Part shown: in pieces, positions 43,521-51,386 of the stretch | Position numbering within the stretch: position 1 is the stretch's first letter | Layout: each line of letters opens with the position of its first letter | Assembly: GCF_036345175.1 (NCBI RefSeq) | Contig: NZ_CP107780.1 | Coordinates: forward strand, 10,230,001 to 10,294,000 | Source: Streptomyces sp. NBC_00576 | Lineage (GTDB): Bacteria; Actinomycetota; Actinomycetes; Streptomycetales; Streptomycetaceae | Direction of reading: 5' to 3' | Length of the DNA stretch: 64,000 nucleotides | Made by a program: the position numbers and the translations under genes | Notes under the pieces: generated by a model | Seen by the model: the letters and a program-made list of their open reading frames with translations, nothing else | The model's database searches: none | Told to the model about the DNA's origin: nothing

Positions 43521-45775
43521 GAGCGCTCCTCGGTGTCCACGCCCGGTACTTCGCCGGCGCCCGCGCCGGACAGGAAGACCGCGCGGAGCAGGTCCGTCTT
43601 CGCCAGCAGGTCGCGGCTGCTGCCGTCGAACCTGATCTGGCCCTTCTCCATGAAGTAGGCGTGCTCGGCCAGGTTCAGCGCGACGTTGACGGACTGCTCG
43701 ACGAGAACCACCGCGGTGCCACTCGCGTTGATCGCGCGGACCGTGTTCAGGAGTTCGCCGACCACCACCGGCGCCAGACCCAGCGACAGTTCGTCGATCA
43801 GGAGCAGCTTCGGGCGCAGGATCAGTGCCTTGCTGAGGCCGAGCATCTGCTGCTGTCCGCCGGACAGGGTGCCGGCCTTCTGGTTGCGCACGTCGGCCAA
43901 CTGCGGGAACCCGGCGAAGACCTGGTCGATGACGGCCTCGCGGTCCCGGCGGGACCGGCCCGCGGTGTAGCCGAAACAGCGCAGGTTCTCGGCCACGGTC
44001 AGGTCGCTGAAGACGGCCTTTCCGCCGGGGATCTGCGTGATGCCCAGTTCGGTCCTGCGCTCGGCATCGATGTAGGTGATGTCGTGTCCCTGGAAACGGA
44101 CGCTGCCCCGGTCCGGCAGGCCCAGGCCGCTGATGGCCCGCAGGAGGGTCGATTTGCCCGCGCCGTTCACGCCGAGCAGGGCCACCATCTCGCCTTCGTC
44201 GACTGAGAAGTCGACGCCGAACAGCACCTGGGTCTGGCCGTAGGAGTAGTCGATCCCCCGGCAGGCCAGGGTGGGCAGCCGTCCGCCGCCCGCGTGGATC
44301 CGCTGGACCGTCTCCTCCTCGATCACTCCCTCGATCATGCTGTCGAGGTCCGCGCGGACGTGGCGTCCGGCACGCATGGTGAGCAGGACGCCGATCACCG
44401 ACGGCACCGCGCTGATCGCGACCGCCAGCGGGATGCCGACACTGCTGGCCAGCCCGCCGATCAGGACGGTGCCGATCGCGACCCCGCCGAGCGAGAACAG
44501 CGCCGAGACCGCACCGACGTGCGCGCGCAGGTTCGCCGGGACCAGCGACATCGTGCCGACCGCCATCGCCGGGCCGCTCAGGCCGCCGAGCGCCGTGCCG
44601 GCCAGGCTGAGGAGCACCATCAGCGAGAGAGTCGGAGCGAACACCTGCGCGGCGGACAGGACGACGCCCAGCAGCGAGACCGCGCCGGAGGCGTAGAAGA
44701 TGAGCTTGGGGTCACGCTGGTACAGCCGGTCCCCTACGGGAGCCAGGAGGACGAAGGACAGCAGACCGACCACCGAGGTGGAACCCTGCAGCAGGGCCCG
44801 CTGAGCGGCGTCCAGACCGAAGCGGTCGGTGTAGTAGAAGACCAGGTAGGTGGAGATCGGCGTGGCGATCGCGCCGACCATGCCCGAGGAGAAGAGCAAC
44901 CGCATCGACCTGATCGCCAGGATGCGGCGCAGCGCTTCGAAGACCGTGAGCCTGGGCGGTTCGACGGCGCGCGTGTCGTCGACTGCGCCGGCGTTCTCCC
45001 GGACCGCAGCACGGATCAGTTCGGTGTCCCTGGTGCCGTATCCCGGGTCCCGCAGTCTCAGGGACAGCAGGAGACAGACCAGGGCCAGCGCCGCCAGCAC
45101 GAGGAACGCTCCCCGCCAGGTGAGGCCGAGCGGTCCGGACAGCAGGAACACGATCCCGGGCGCCACCAGCCCGGCGGCGATCGCCCCCATGGACAGCACG
45201 GAGAGGACCCGCACGCGCGCCCGAGGCGGATACAGGTCGACCATCAGCGACCCGCTCACCGTGTGGTTCGCCGACGTGGTCGCGGCGTCCAGGAGGATGA
45301 CCCCGGTGAGCATCAACGAGCCGGGGACGACGGCCGTGTAGCCGGTCAGTACGCACCACAGTCCCGCCGACACCAGCATCACCATGGCCCGCGCGGCCCT
45401 GTTCTGCACATACCGAGCCACCGTCAGTGGTATGACCAGAGCGATGACCTGCGTGATCAGGCTGACGGTGGTGAAGAACTGTGGGCCGAGCCCGAAGGTG
45501 CGGGCGATGTCCGGCTGGTAGACGCCGAACGCCTGACCGTGGAGCAGGTCGCTCAGGCTGAGCAGGAACAGCGCCGCCATCGGGTACAGCGGCGCCTTCT
45601 CCTCTCGGAGCATGCGCAGCAGGGAACGCTTGTCGACCTCGCCGTTCACTCCGGCGATGTCCCTGCCCTGTTCGGCCATCGCCGCGGTCGACCGCTTGAT
45701 CTCCTCCGTGAAGCCCGCCACGGAGAACGTGGTGGTTCCGACGGTCTTCTCGGGACCCTGATCCGTGGTTGTCAT
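43517..45775 (-). CDS. MFS permease-LivF ATPase fusion
   Basis: 752 residues. About 60-510 is an MFS transporter of 12 helices (LLHGQAFGVYQPDIARTFG, TVSGSLMVDLYPPRARVRVL, FYYTDRFGLDAAQRALLQGS, GLSGPAMAVGTMSLVP). About 525-752 is a complete LivF-type ABC ATPase: Walker A GVNGAGKSTLL, signature LSGGQQQ, Walker B LLLIDELSLGLAP (Glu preserved), VVLVEQS switch region with Gln in place of His, as in LivF. An ion-driven permease joined to an ABC ATPase is exceptional. The ATPase presumably pairs with the LivG part of the next gene; whether the MFS half transports independently is unknown. ATGA overlaps on both sides show tight coupling. Confidence 0.9.
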   Translation of the reverse strand: MTTTDQGPEKTVGTTTFSVAGFTEEIKRSTAAMAEQGRDIAGVNGEVDKRSLLRMLREEKAPLYPMAALFLLSLSDLLHGQAFGVYQPDIARTFGLGPQFFTTVSLITQVIALVIPLTVARYVQNRAARAMVMLVSAGLWCVLTGYTAVVPGSLMLTGVILLDAATTSANHTVSGSLMVDLYPPRARVRVLSVLSMGAIAAGLVAPGIVFLLSGPLGLTWRGAFLVLAALALVCLLLSLRLRDPGYGTRDTELIRAAVRENAGAVDDTRAVEPPRLTVFEALRRILAIRSMRLLFSSGMVGAIATPISTYLVFYYTDRFGLDAAQRALLQGSTSVVGLLSFVLLAPVGDRLYQRDPKLIFYASGAVSLLGVVLSAAQVFAPTLSLMVLLSLAGTALGGLSGPAMAVGTMSLVPANLRAHVGAVSALFSLGGVAIGTVLIGGLASSVGIPLAVAISAVPSVIGVLLTMRAGRHVRADLDSMIEGVIEEETVQRIHAGGGRLPTLACRGIDYSYGQTQVLFGVDFSVDEGEMVALLGVNGAGKSTLLRAISGLGLPDRGSVRFQGHDITYIDAERRTELGITQIPGGKAVFSDLTVAENLRCFGYTAGRSRRDREAVIDQVFAGFPQLADVRNQKAGTLSGGQQQMLGLSKALILRPKLLLIDELSLGLAPVVVGELLNTVRAINASGTAVVLVEQSVNVALNLAEHAYFMEKGQIRFDGSSRDLLAKTDLLRAVFLSGAGAGEVPGVDTEERS

Positions 45776-46284
45776 GACGCGGCTCCCGCGACGGTGAAGC
45801 TGGTCGTCCAGGAGGAGTCGCCGATCCGTCGGCCGGCCCCGTCGACGAGGATGATCGTCAGGTAGTGCGAGCTGCCGCCCAAAGTCCCCGAGGACGGGAC
45901 GGTGTTGATGGAGTAACTCGTCCGGGAGGTGACGAAGATGTTCAGGCGCTCGGCCAGGTAGCCGGCGTCCGGACAACCGGTCACGCCGGCGCAGTCCCCG
46001 TTCGTGACCAGTGAGCCCAAGCTCTTGCCGGGAGCCATCGGGTACTTGTCCAGAAAGATCGCGTAGTACCCCGTCCCCGCCCGTACCGGGCTGCCGGGGC
46101 GGACCGCGGTGAAGTCGCGCATCGTCCAGGAGACCGTGACCGGCAACTGCACCGTCTTGCCGGTGCCTGGGCTCACGATCGTCAGCCGCTTGTCCTGTCG
46201 GAAGCTCATCTCGGAACCACTGGCACACCCCGCGGTGAGCAGTGCGCAGCCCAGCGCGAGTAGTACGCGAGGTCGTATCGCCAC
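45772..46284 (-). CDS. Small lipoprotein of unknown function
   Basis: 170 residues from GTG 46284 (GGGGGAG 5 nt upstream). Signal peptide with lipobox LTAGC (Cys20). The mature part looks like an Ig-like beta domain (LTIVSPGTGKTVQLPVTVSW, YYAIFLDKYPMAPGKSL, HYLTIILVDGAG) with two cysteines in GDCAGVTGCPD. First gene of the left-facing operon; its stop overlaps the start of the MFS-LivF gene. Likely sits on the outer face of the membrane as an accessory to the transporter. Confidence 0.8.
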   Translation of the reverse strand: MAIRPRVLLALGCALLTAGCASGSEMSFRQDKRLTIVSPGTGKTVQLPVTVSWTMRDFTAVRPGSPVRAGTGYYAIFLDKYPMAPGKSLGSLVTNGDCAGVTGCPDAGYLAERLNIFVTSRTSYSINTVPSSGTLGGSSHYLTIILVDGAGRRIGDSSWTTSFTVAGAAS

Positions 46285-46499
46285 CGGCTCCCCCTCATCT
46301 CTTCCTGGACGTCCGAAGCCTGAACAGAGCGCCCTCACACGATCGGGCGGCACGTCATGCTGCATGACTGTGAAGTCCAGAGTCAAGACTTGTTCTTCTC
46401 AGCTTCACCTGGTGGTCTTAGCAGACTTCATCCCCTGTCGGGCCGGGGCTCCAACTGCCGCCGCCGAACCAGGCAGCGGGACACCACCCAGGAGGAATC

Positions 46500-47810
46500 T
46501 TGAGAACACACAGGTCACTGCGCAGAACCGTGGCGGCAGGCGTCCTCGCCGTCTCGCTGGCCGGATGCTCGGCCACGTCCGCCGACACCGACACGAAGTC
46601 CTCGTCGTCACCGTCGGCCGCCACGACCATCCCGGAGCAGGACGGCCCCGGGGTCACCGCCGACAGCATCACCGTCGTGGACAACTACTACTACGACGGG
46701 ACGGCGCCGGTGGACAAGGCCGTCTTCGACGCCTACAACGCGGCCGGCGGGATCGCCGGCCGCAAGCTCGTGCGGGCCGATCAGCCGCAGATCAACGTGC
46801 CGGCCACCGCCACCGCAGCCGAGCAGGACCAGGCGATATGCCTGGCCTACGAGCAGCGCAAGGACAAGGTCTTCGCCGTACTGAACGATGTAGAAGGGTC
46901 TGTGAAGCTCAACTCGTGCCTGAACAAGCAGGGCACGGTCGTTCAGGAGCGGTCCGGCAGCGTCGTCGATGAGAGCCTGTTCCAGGATGCGCCGTTCACC
47001 GTCGGCCCCGCTACGCTGACCAACGAGCGGCTGGCCACCTCCTGGCCCGCCCTGCTCAAGAGCACCGGCTTCCTCAAGGGCACGAGCAAGGTCGCCGTGG
47101 TTTCCGACGGCGTCGCCAACGACGACAAGATCGCCGCGAGCACGTTCGTCCCCGCGCTGGAGAAAGTCGCCGGCTCGACGCCCCGACTGTTCACGTTCGA
47201 CACCACCTCGAGCGACCAGAAGGCGCTCCAGGCCCAGGCGTTGAGCATGGTGCTGAAGCTCAAGCAGGCCGGAATCGACCGAATCGTGTTCTTCGGAGGC
47301 GGCGCTGCGGGGCCGATCGCGATCACCGCCGACAAGCAGGGCCTGGATGCCCAGTACGCGTGGACGGCTTCCGGAGTCCCCGCGGGCAATGGCATCACTC
47401 CGGCCATCCAGGCAGCCCTCACCGGCTACGCGTGGGGCTTGACCGATTACGGCGTCCCGGTCGCCACGCAGCAGGAGATGCTGGCCTCGAACCCCGCAGC
47501 CGGCAAGTGCCTGTCGATCCTGACCAAGGCGCACCTGGACCTCGCCCAGAACGCGAGCACCGCGCTGCAGCTGTGTGACGCGCTCAATCTGCTCAAGCAG
47601 GCGCTGGAGGGCAACGGCAGCAAGTACGTCAACGCCCAGGCCTTCATTGCGGGCGTGGACAAGCTTGACACCTTCGACTCGGTCACGACCTTCCAGAGCG
47701 GTTTCGGGCCCGGTCGGCACGACGGGGCCCTCGCCATGCGCAAGTCCGTCTACGAGCGGTCGTGCACATGCTTCCGGTACACCGGGCCGAACCTCCCGAT
47801 TTCCGGATGA
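46500..47810 (+). CDS. Liv-type substrate-binding lipoprotein
   Basis: 436 residues from TTG 46500, supported by AGGAGGAAT 5 nt upstream. Lipobox SLAGC (Cys23). Periplasmic-binding-protein type I/Peripla_BP_6 layout (GVTADSITVVDNYYYDGTAP, FDAYNAAGGIAGRKL, then IDRIVFFGGGAAGPIAITAD). The C-terminus carries SCTCF, an uncommon cysteine pair. It starts the right-facing operon, divergent from the lipoprotein/MFS-LivF/LivHMG genes, and is the obvious binding protein for that transporter. Ligand unknown; type I folds bind amino acids, small acids or peptides. Confidence 0.9.
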   Translation: MRTHRSLRRTVAAGVLAVSLAGCSATSADTDTKSSSSPSAATTIPEQDGPGVTADSITVVDNYYYDGTAPVDKAVFDAYNAAGGIAGRKLVRADQPQINVPATATAAEQDQAICLAYEQRKDKVFAVLNDVEGSVKLNSCLNKQGTVVQERSGSVVDESLFQDAPFTVGPATLTNERLATSWPALLKSTGFLKGTSKVAVVSDGVANDDKIAASTFVPALEKVAGSTPRLFTFDTTSSDQKALQAQALSMVLKLKQAGIDRIVFFGGGAAGPIAITADKQGLDAQYAWTASGVPAGNGITPAIQAALTGYAWGLTDYGVPVATQQEMLASNPAAGKCLSILTKAHLDLAQNASTALQLCDALNLLKQALEGNGSKYVNAQAFIAGVDKLDTFDSVTTFQSGFGPGRHDGALAMRKSVYERSCTCFRYTGPNLPISG

Positions 47811-47899
47811 GATCTCGTTGTTCAAGGGCAAGAAGCCTCTGGTATGTTCACATTCAAGTATTGGTATCGTCAGAAACGAGATGCTGTCGGTGATGACAA

Positions 47900-49186
47900 A
47901 TGACTGAGACCTCTGCGGGGGAAATCGTCGAGGAGCGACTGGACAACGGACTGCGGGTGCTCGTCACCGAGAACCGCACGGTCGACGCCGTTGCCGTCAA
48001 CCTCTGGTACGGGGTCGGTTCACGGGACGAGAGTCCGGGCCGGACCGGCCTGGCTCACCTGTTCGAGCACCTGATGTTCCAGGGGTCGCAGAACGTGGCC
48101 GCCGGGGAGCACATGGCCCTGCTCGAATCGTTCGGCGCCGATCTCAACGCGACCACCTCGTTCGACCGCACCAACTACTTCCAGACCGTGCCGACCCGGG
48201 CGTTCGAACTGGCGCTGTGGCTGGAGGCGGACCGGATGGGCGGCCTGCCGGACGCCCTGGACCAGAAGAACCTGGACAACCAGCGGGACGTCGTGCGCAA
48301 CGAACGGCGCGAGCGCATGGACAACCAGCCCTACGGTGACGGCTTCGAGCGCATGCTGGCGCTGCTGTTCCCGGCCGGCCACGGCTATCACCACATGCCC
48401 ATCGGATCGATGGAGGATCTGGCCGCCGCGTCACTGGACGATGTCCGCGCCTTCTTCCACCAGCACTACGCGCCGGCCAACGCCGTCCTGACCATCGCCG
48501 GCAACGTCCGCACCCGCGATGCACTCGACAAGGCGGCCATGTACTTCGACGCGGTCGACGCGGGAGACCGCTGGCACCGTGGACAGGCCGCCGACATGCC
48601 CGCGCTGGAGCCGTTGGACAAGCAGGTCCGCGCTGATATGAGCAGCAGGGTCCCCGCCGACGCGCTCTGGTGCGGGTGGCGTATCCCCGCGGACGGCACC
48701 GAGGACTTCGACGCAGCCGCGATCGCGCTGCGGATCCTCGGCGGCGGCGCGAGCAGCCGACTGGTCGAGCGTCTGACACGGCACAGCAGGCTGGCCCAGG
48801 CGATCGAGGCCGGGCCGAACGACCTCACCGGCGGGACAGGTGTCGCCATGCTGATCGTGGCGGCGCAGCAGGATGCCTCCCTGGCCGAGATCGAGACCAT
48901 CCTGGACGCCGAGTTGGATCGCTTCGCGGAGGAAGGCCCGAACGAAGCGGAATTCGCCGCGGCCCTGGCGCAGGCCGAGCGGGACTGGCTGGAGAGCACC
49001 ACGACGCTCGCCGGCCTGGCCGACGAGGTCTCCCGGGCCGCGTGCCTGTTCGGCACCGCCGACCGGGTCGCGGGTGCCGTCGCACGGATCCGAGCCGTCA
49101 CGCCGGAGCAGGTGCGCTCCGTCGCCCAGACCTGGCTGCGCCCCCAGCAGCGGGCCCAGCTCATCTACCGCAAGGAGCAGTCATGA
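47900..49186 (+). CDS. M16 zinc peptidase, catalytic subunit
   Basis: 428 residues. Inverted zinc motif HLFEH at 53-57 with the downstream Glu in VVRNERRERM, N-terminal ERLDNGLRVLVTENR start and the second-half M16_C domain (AILRI-type repeats, GGGASSRLVERLTR). Cytosolic by sequence (no signal). Together with the next gene it forms the active/inactive pair typical of bacterial M16B enzymes, including those in PqqF- and AlbE/AlbF-type peptide processing. An AT-richer 89-nt spacer separates it from the binding-protein gene; ATGA overlap with the next gene. Confidence 0.92.
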   Translation: MTETSAGEIVEERLDNGLRVLVTENRTVDAVAVNLWYGVGSRDESPGRTGLAHLFEHLMFQGSQNVAAGEHMALLESFGADLNATTSFDRTNYFQTVPTRAFELALWLEADRMGGLPDALDQKNLDNQRDVVRNERRERMDNQPYGDGFERMLALLFPAGHGYHHMPIGSMEDLAAASLDDVRAFFHQHYAPANAVLTIAGNVRTRDALDKAAMYFDAVDAGDRWHRGQAADMPALEPLDKQVRADMSSRVPADALWCGWRIPADGTEDFDAAAIALRILGGGASSRLVERLTRHSRLAQAIEAGPNDLTGGTGVAMLIVAAQQDASLAEIETILDAELDRFAEEGPNEAEFAAALAQAERDWLESTTTLAGLADEVSRAACLFGTADRVAGAVARIRAVTPEQVRSVAQTWLRPQQRAQLIYRKEQS

Positions 49187-50541
49187 CACTGTCGGCCCGG
49201 GTGCCGCGCCCGGTCTCGGGGCCGGCGGCAGCATGGAAGTTCCCCGCCGTCCACCGCACCACTCTGCGCTCCGGCCTGCGGGTCGTCCGCTACGACCTGC
49301 CCGGCCAACTCCTGGCGGCTGCTGTTCTGGTGCTGGACGTGCCACCGGAGATCGAGCCGGAGGACCGTGAGGGCATAGCGACCATCATGTCCCGGACCCT
49401 CGATGAGGGGACCGCACGCCGCGACAACTCCGTCTTCGCGGCGGAAATGGACCGCCTCGGCGCCTCGTACTCGGCGTCGGTGAACACCGCAGGCATCCAG
49501 CTGAACCTGGAGGCCCCGGCTCGGTTCTTCGGCCCTGCCCTCGGCCTGCTCGCCGAGGCGGCGACCGAGCCGACGTTCCCGGCCGCCGAGGTCGAGCGGC
49601 ATGTGCAGCAGCGTCTGGGGGAGTTGGAGCAGGAACGGGCGGTCGCGTCGAGCCTGGCCGGGACGGAGCGGCTGGCGGCGTGCTTCGAGCAGGACAGCAG
49701 GTACTCGCGTCCAGTCGGCGGTCGTGCTGAGAGTGTGCGCAGGATCGACCGGGATGCGGTCGAACTGTTCTACCTCCGGTGGGTCGCCGCTGAGCGTGCC
49801 ACCCTCGTGCTGGCCGGCGACTTCCAGGGGGTCGACGTCGAGAGGGCGGCAGAGACCGCCTTCGGCGCCTGGGGCGCGAAGGCGGCGGCTGCCCTCGTTT
49901 CGGACCAGCACCCGCGCGCCGCCGCGGCGAGCCTCGTGATCGCCGACCGGCCGGGTGCGGTACAGAGCCAACTCGCCTTCGGCCTGAAGGCTCCGGACCG
50001 GCGTACACCGCACTGGGCGGATCTGATGGTCGCCGCGCGAGTCCTCGGCGGCGGCGTCAATTCCCGGCTGTCCGCGTCGCTGCGCGAGGACAAGGGCTAC
50101 ACGTACGGCATTCATGCCGGCTTCACGTCGCTCAGACGGGGCGGTCTGTTCTCCATCGACACCCCCGTGCAGACTGATGCGACGGCGCCCGCCGTCGACG
50201 AAGTCCTGGCGGTGACCGAGAAGTTCTGCGTGGACGGCCCGACCCGGGCCGAGTGCGCCGAGGCCGTCGACTTCATGACCGGCATCCACCCGCTACGGCA
50301 TGAGACGGCCCGGGCGATAGCGGCGTCGGCCGCGATGCAGGCGGCGTTCAACCTCGGCGACAGTTACCTCGACGACTTGCAGGACGCGCTGCGGGCCGTG
50401 ACCCCGGCCAGCGCCGCCGCCGCGTTCCGCGACCACGTCGACCCCGCCGACCTCACCCTTGTCGTAGCAGGCGATGCGGCTGTCATCAGCTCTGCGCTGA
50501 GCTCCACCACAGGCCGTGAAGCCAAGGTGATCTCCGTATGA
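49183..50541 (+). CDS. M16 peptidase-like, non-catalytic partner subunit
   Basis: 452 residues. M16 fold throughout (TTLRSGLRVVRYDLPGQL start; ARVLGGGVNSRLSASLREDKGYTYG, the Arg/Tyr substrate-binding motif of M16 partners), but the HxxEH zinc motif is absent: the equivalent site reads TIMSRTLDEGT. This is the standard inactive subunit contributing the substrate-binding R/Y pair. ATG overlaps the stop of the catalytic subunit and its own stop overlaps the next start, so the three are translated as a unit. Confidence 0.92.
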   Translation: MTLSARVPRPVSGPAAAWKFPAVHRTTLRSGLRVVRYDLPGQLLAAAVLVLDVPPEIEPEDREGIATIMSRTLDEGTARRDNSVFAAEMDRLGASYSASVNTAGIQLNLEAPARFFGPALGLLAEAATEPTFPAAEVERHVQQRLGELEQERAVASSLAGTERLAACFEQDSRYSRPVGGRAESVRRIDRDAVELFYLRWVAAERATLVLAGDFQGVDVERAAETAFGAWGAKAAAALVSDQHPRAAAASLVIADRPGAVQSQLAFGLKAPDRRTPHWADLMVAARVLGGGVNSRLSASLREDKGYTYGIHAGFTSLRRGGLFSIDTPVQTDATAPAVDEVLAVTEKFCVDGPTRAECAEAVDFMTGIHPLRHETARAIAASAAMQAAFNLGDSYLDDLQDALRAVTPASAAAAFRDHVDPADLTLVVAGDAAVISSALSSTTGREAKVISV

Positions 50542-50921
50542 CGAGTCCGCGCGGCTCGGACCACGTGCAGGCCACCCTGCGAGCTGTCCGCACGGCGCCC
50601 GCCCGGGTCCGGGTTACGGTCGACGTCTCGGTCGACCCCGGATGGCACGTGTACGGTCCTGGTTCGTCCGAGGGGAAGCCGGTAGCACTCACCGTTGACG
50701 GCGAACGCGGCCACGAGCTCGAGAAGGTCCGATTCCCGCAGGCCGCCGACGGCCTGTTGTCCGGACGCTTCGAGGTGGAGGCTGAGCTGTCCACGACGGA
50801 CCCGGATGTCGCACTCATCCTCGCCGTGCAGGCCTGCAACAAGGTTATCTGCGAAGCTCCGGGGTCGCTGCGGCTGAGAGCCGCGGTCAAGGCCCCGGAC
50901 GGAGTCCCGGGCCAGGAGTGA
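50538..50921 (+). CDS. nDsbD-like (DsbD alpha-domain) protein with Cys pair
   Basis: 127 residues. Ig-like fold of the N-terminal domain of DsbD/ScsB: VDPGWHVYGPGSSEGKPVAL, then a strand ending VQACNKVICEAP, where Cys100 and Cys105 match the redox pair of nDsbD. In DsbD this domain passes electrons to exported oxidoreductases. Here it stands alone, lacks a signal peptide and is coupled (ATGA) to the M16 pair, so it may work in the cytosol or be a partner domain for a peptide carrying thiols. Last gene of the operon. Confidence 0.82.
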   Translation: MTSPRGSDHVQATLRAVRTAPARVRVTVDVSVDPGWHVYGPGSSEGKPVALTVDGERGHELEKVRFPQAADGLLSGRFEVEAELSTTDPDVALILAVQACNKVICEAPGSLRLRAAVKAPDGVPGQE

Positions 50922-50936
50922 GCAGCTCGCAGTGCT

Positions 50937-50974
50937 GCGGCATCCGGTTGCCGGCACCGCCTGCCGGATGCCGC
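50937..50974 (+). terminator. Terminator between converging operons
   Basis: Perfect 11-bp arms GCGGCATCCGG and CCGGATGCCGC, 16-nt loop, 15 nt after the nDsbD-like stop. It may serve both directions, since the cysteine-rich peptide gene ends at 51091 on the other strand. Confidence 0.75.
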
Positions 50975-51090
50975 GACCAGCGCGCATCTCCCCTGGGTGC
51001 CGAGCGGCAGCCGGGAAGCATCAGGGCGTAAGCAACGGTCGGGCCTGTGCGGCGAGCGCTGCCCGGCGCGCGCAGGCCTGTGTGGCCGGG

Positions 51091-51294
51091 TCAGATGCAT
51101 TCGCCGTCGACGCAGAGCTTGTCCGGATCGCAGTCGAAGTCGGACACGCATGCCAGCCGCCCCCGAGTCCGCCACGGCTGGATGTGCCGGCACGGCGCCT
51201 TTTCCTCGGCGCGGCTTCTGATGGGCACTACGTCGGCCATGGGGGCTTCGCCCGGTCCGACTGTGCCAAGGATCGGGGCAGGGGAAGTCGTCAT
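51091..51294 (-). CDS. Cysteine-rich small peptide (candidate precursor or secreted effector)
   Basis: 67 residues from ATG 51294, with GGAAGGTG 6 nt upstream. About 33 residues of Pro/Ala/acidic leader-like sequence (SPAPILGTVGPGEAP, then a charged stretch) are followed by a core with five cysteines (35, 49, 55, 61, 66; spacing C-X13-C-X5-C-X5-C-X4-C) ending in Ile. The block C-VSDFDC-DPDKLC-VDGEC is of the type seen in small disulfide-rich modules. It is 92 nt downstream of thioredoxin-LRR gene 2 on the same strand. No signal peptide, so export would need a dedicated route. Coding status is supported by the ribosome site and composition only. Confidence 0.6.
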   Translation of the reverse strand: MTTSPAPILGTVGPGEAPMADVVPIRSRAEEKAPCRHIQPWRTRGRLACVSDFDCDPDKLCVDGECI

Positions 51295-51347
51295 GTTCAC
51301 ACCTTCCGGTGACCTGGTTGGGCGGAATGCACTCGCGATTCGTTCTT

Positions 51348-51363
51348 CTGCCGCCGGCGGCAG
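51348..51363. repeat. 16-bp perfect palindrome between thioredoxin-LRR2 and the Cys peptide
   Basis: CTGCCGCC-GGCGGCAG, 24 nt after the thioredoxin-LRR2 stop. Could partially terminate or stabilise the upstream message and so set the ratio between enzyme and peptide. Confidence 0.4.
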
Positions 51364-51386
51364 CACCTGACAACAATCGGGACAGG

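Noticed and set aside
44294..45865. 523-codon open frame on the + strand
   Set aside because: Antisense to the MFS-LivF fusion, composition Arg/Asp/Gln-rich, no motif.
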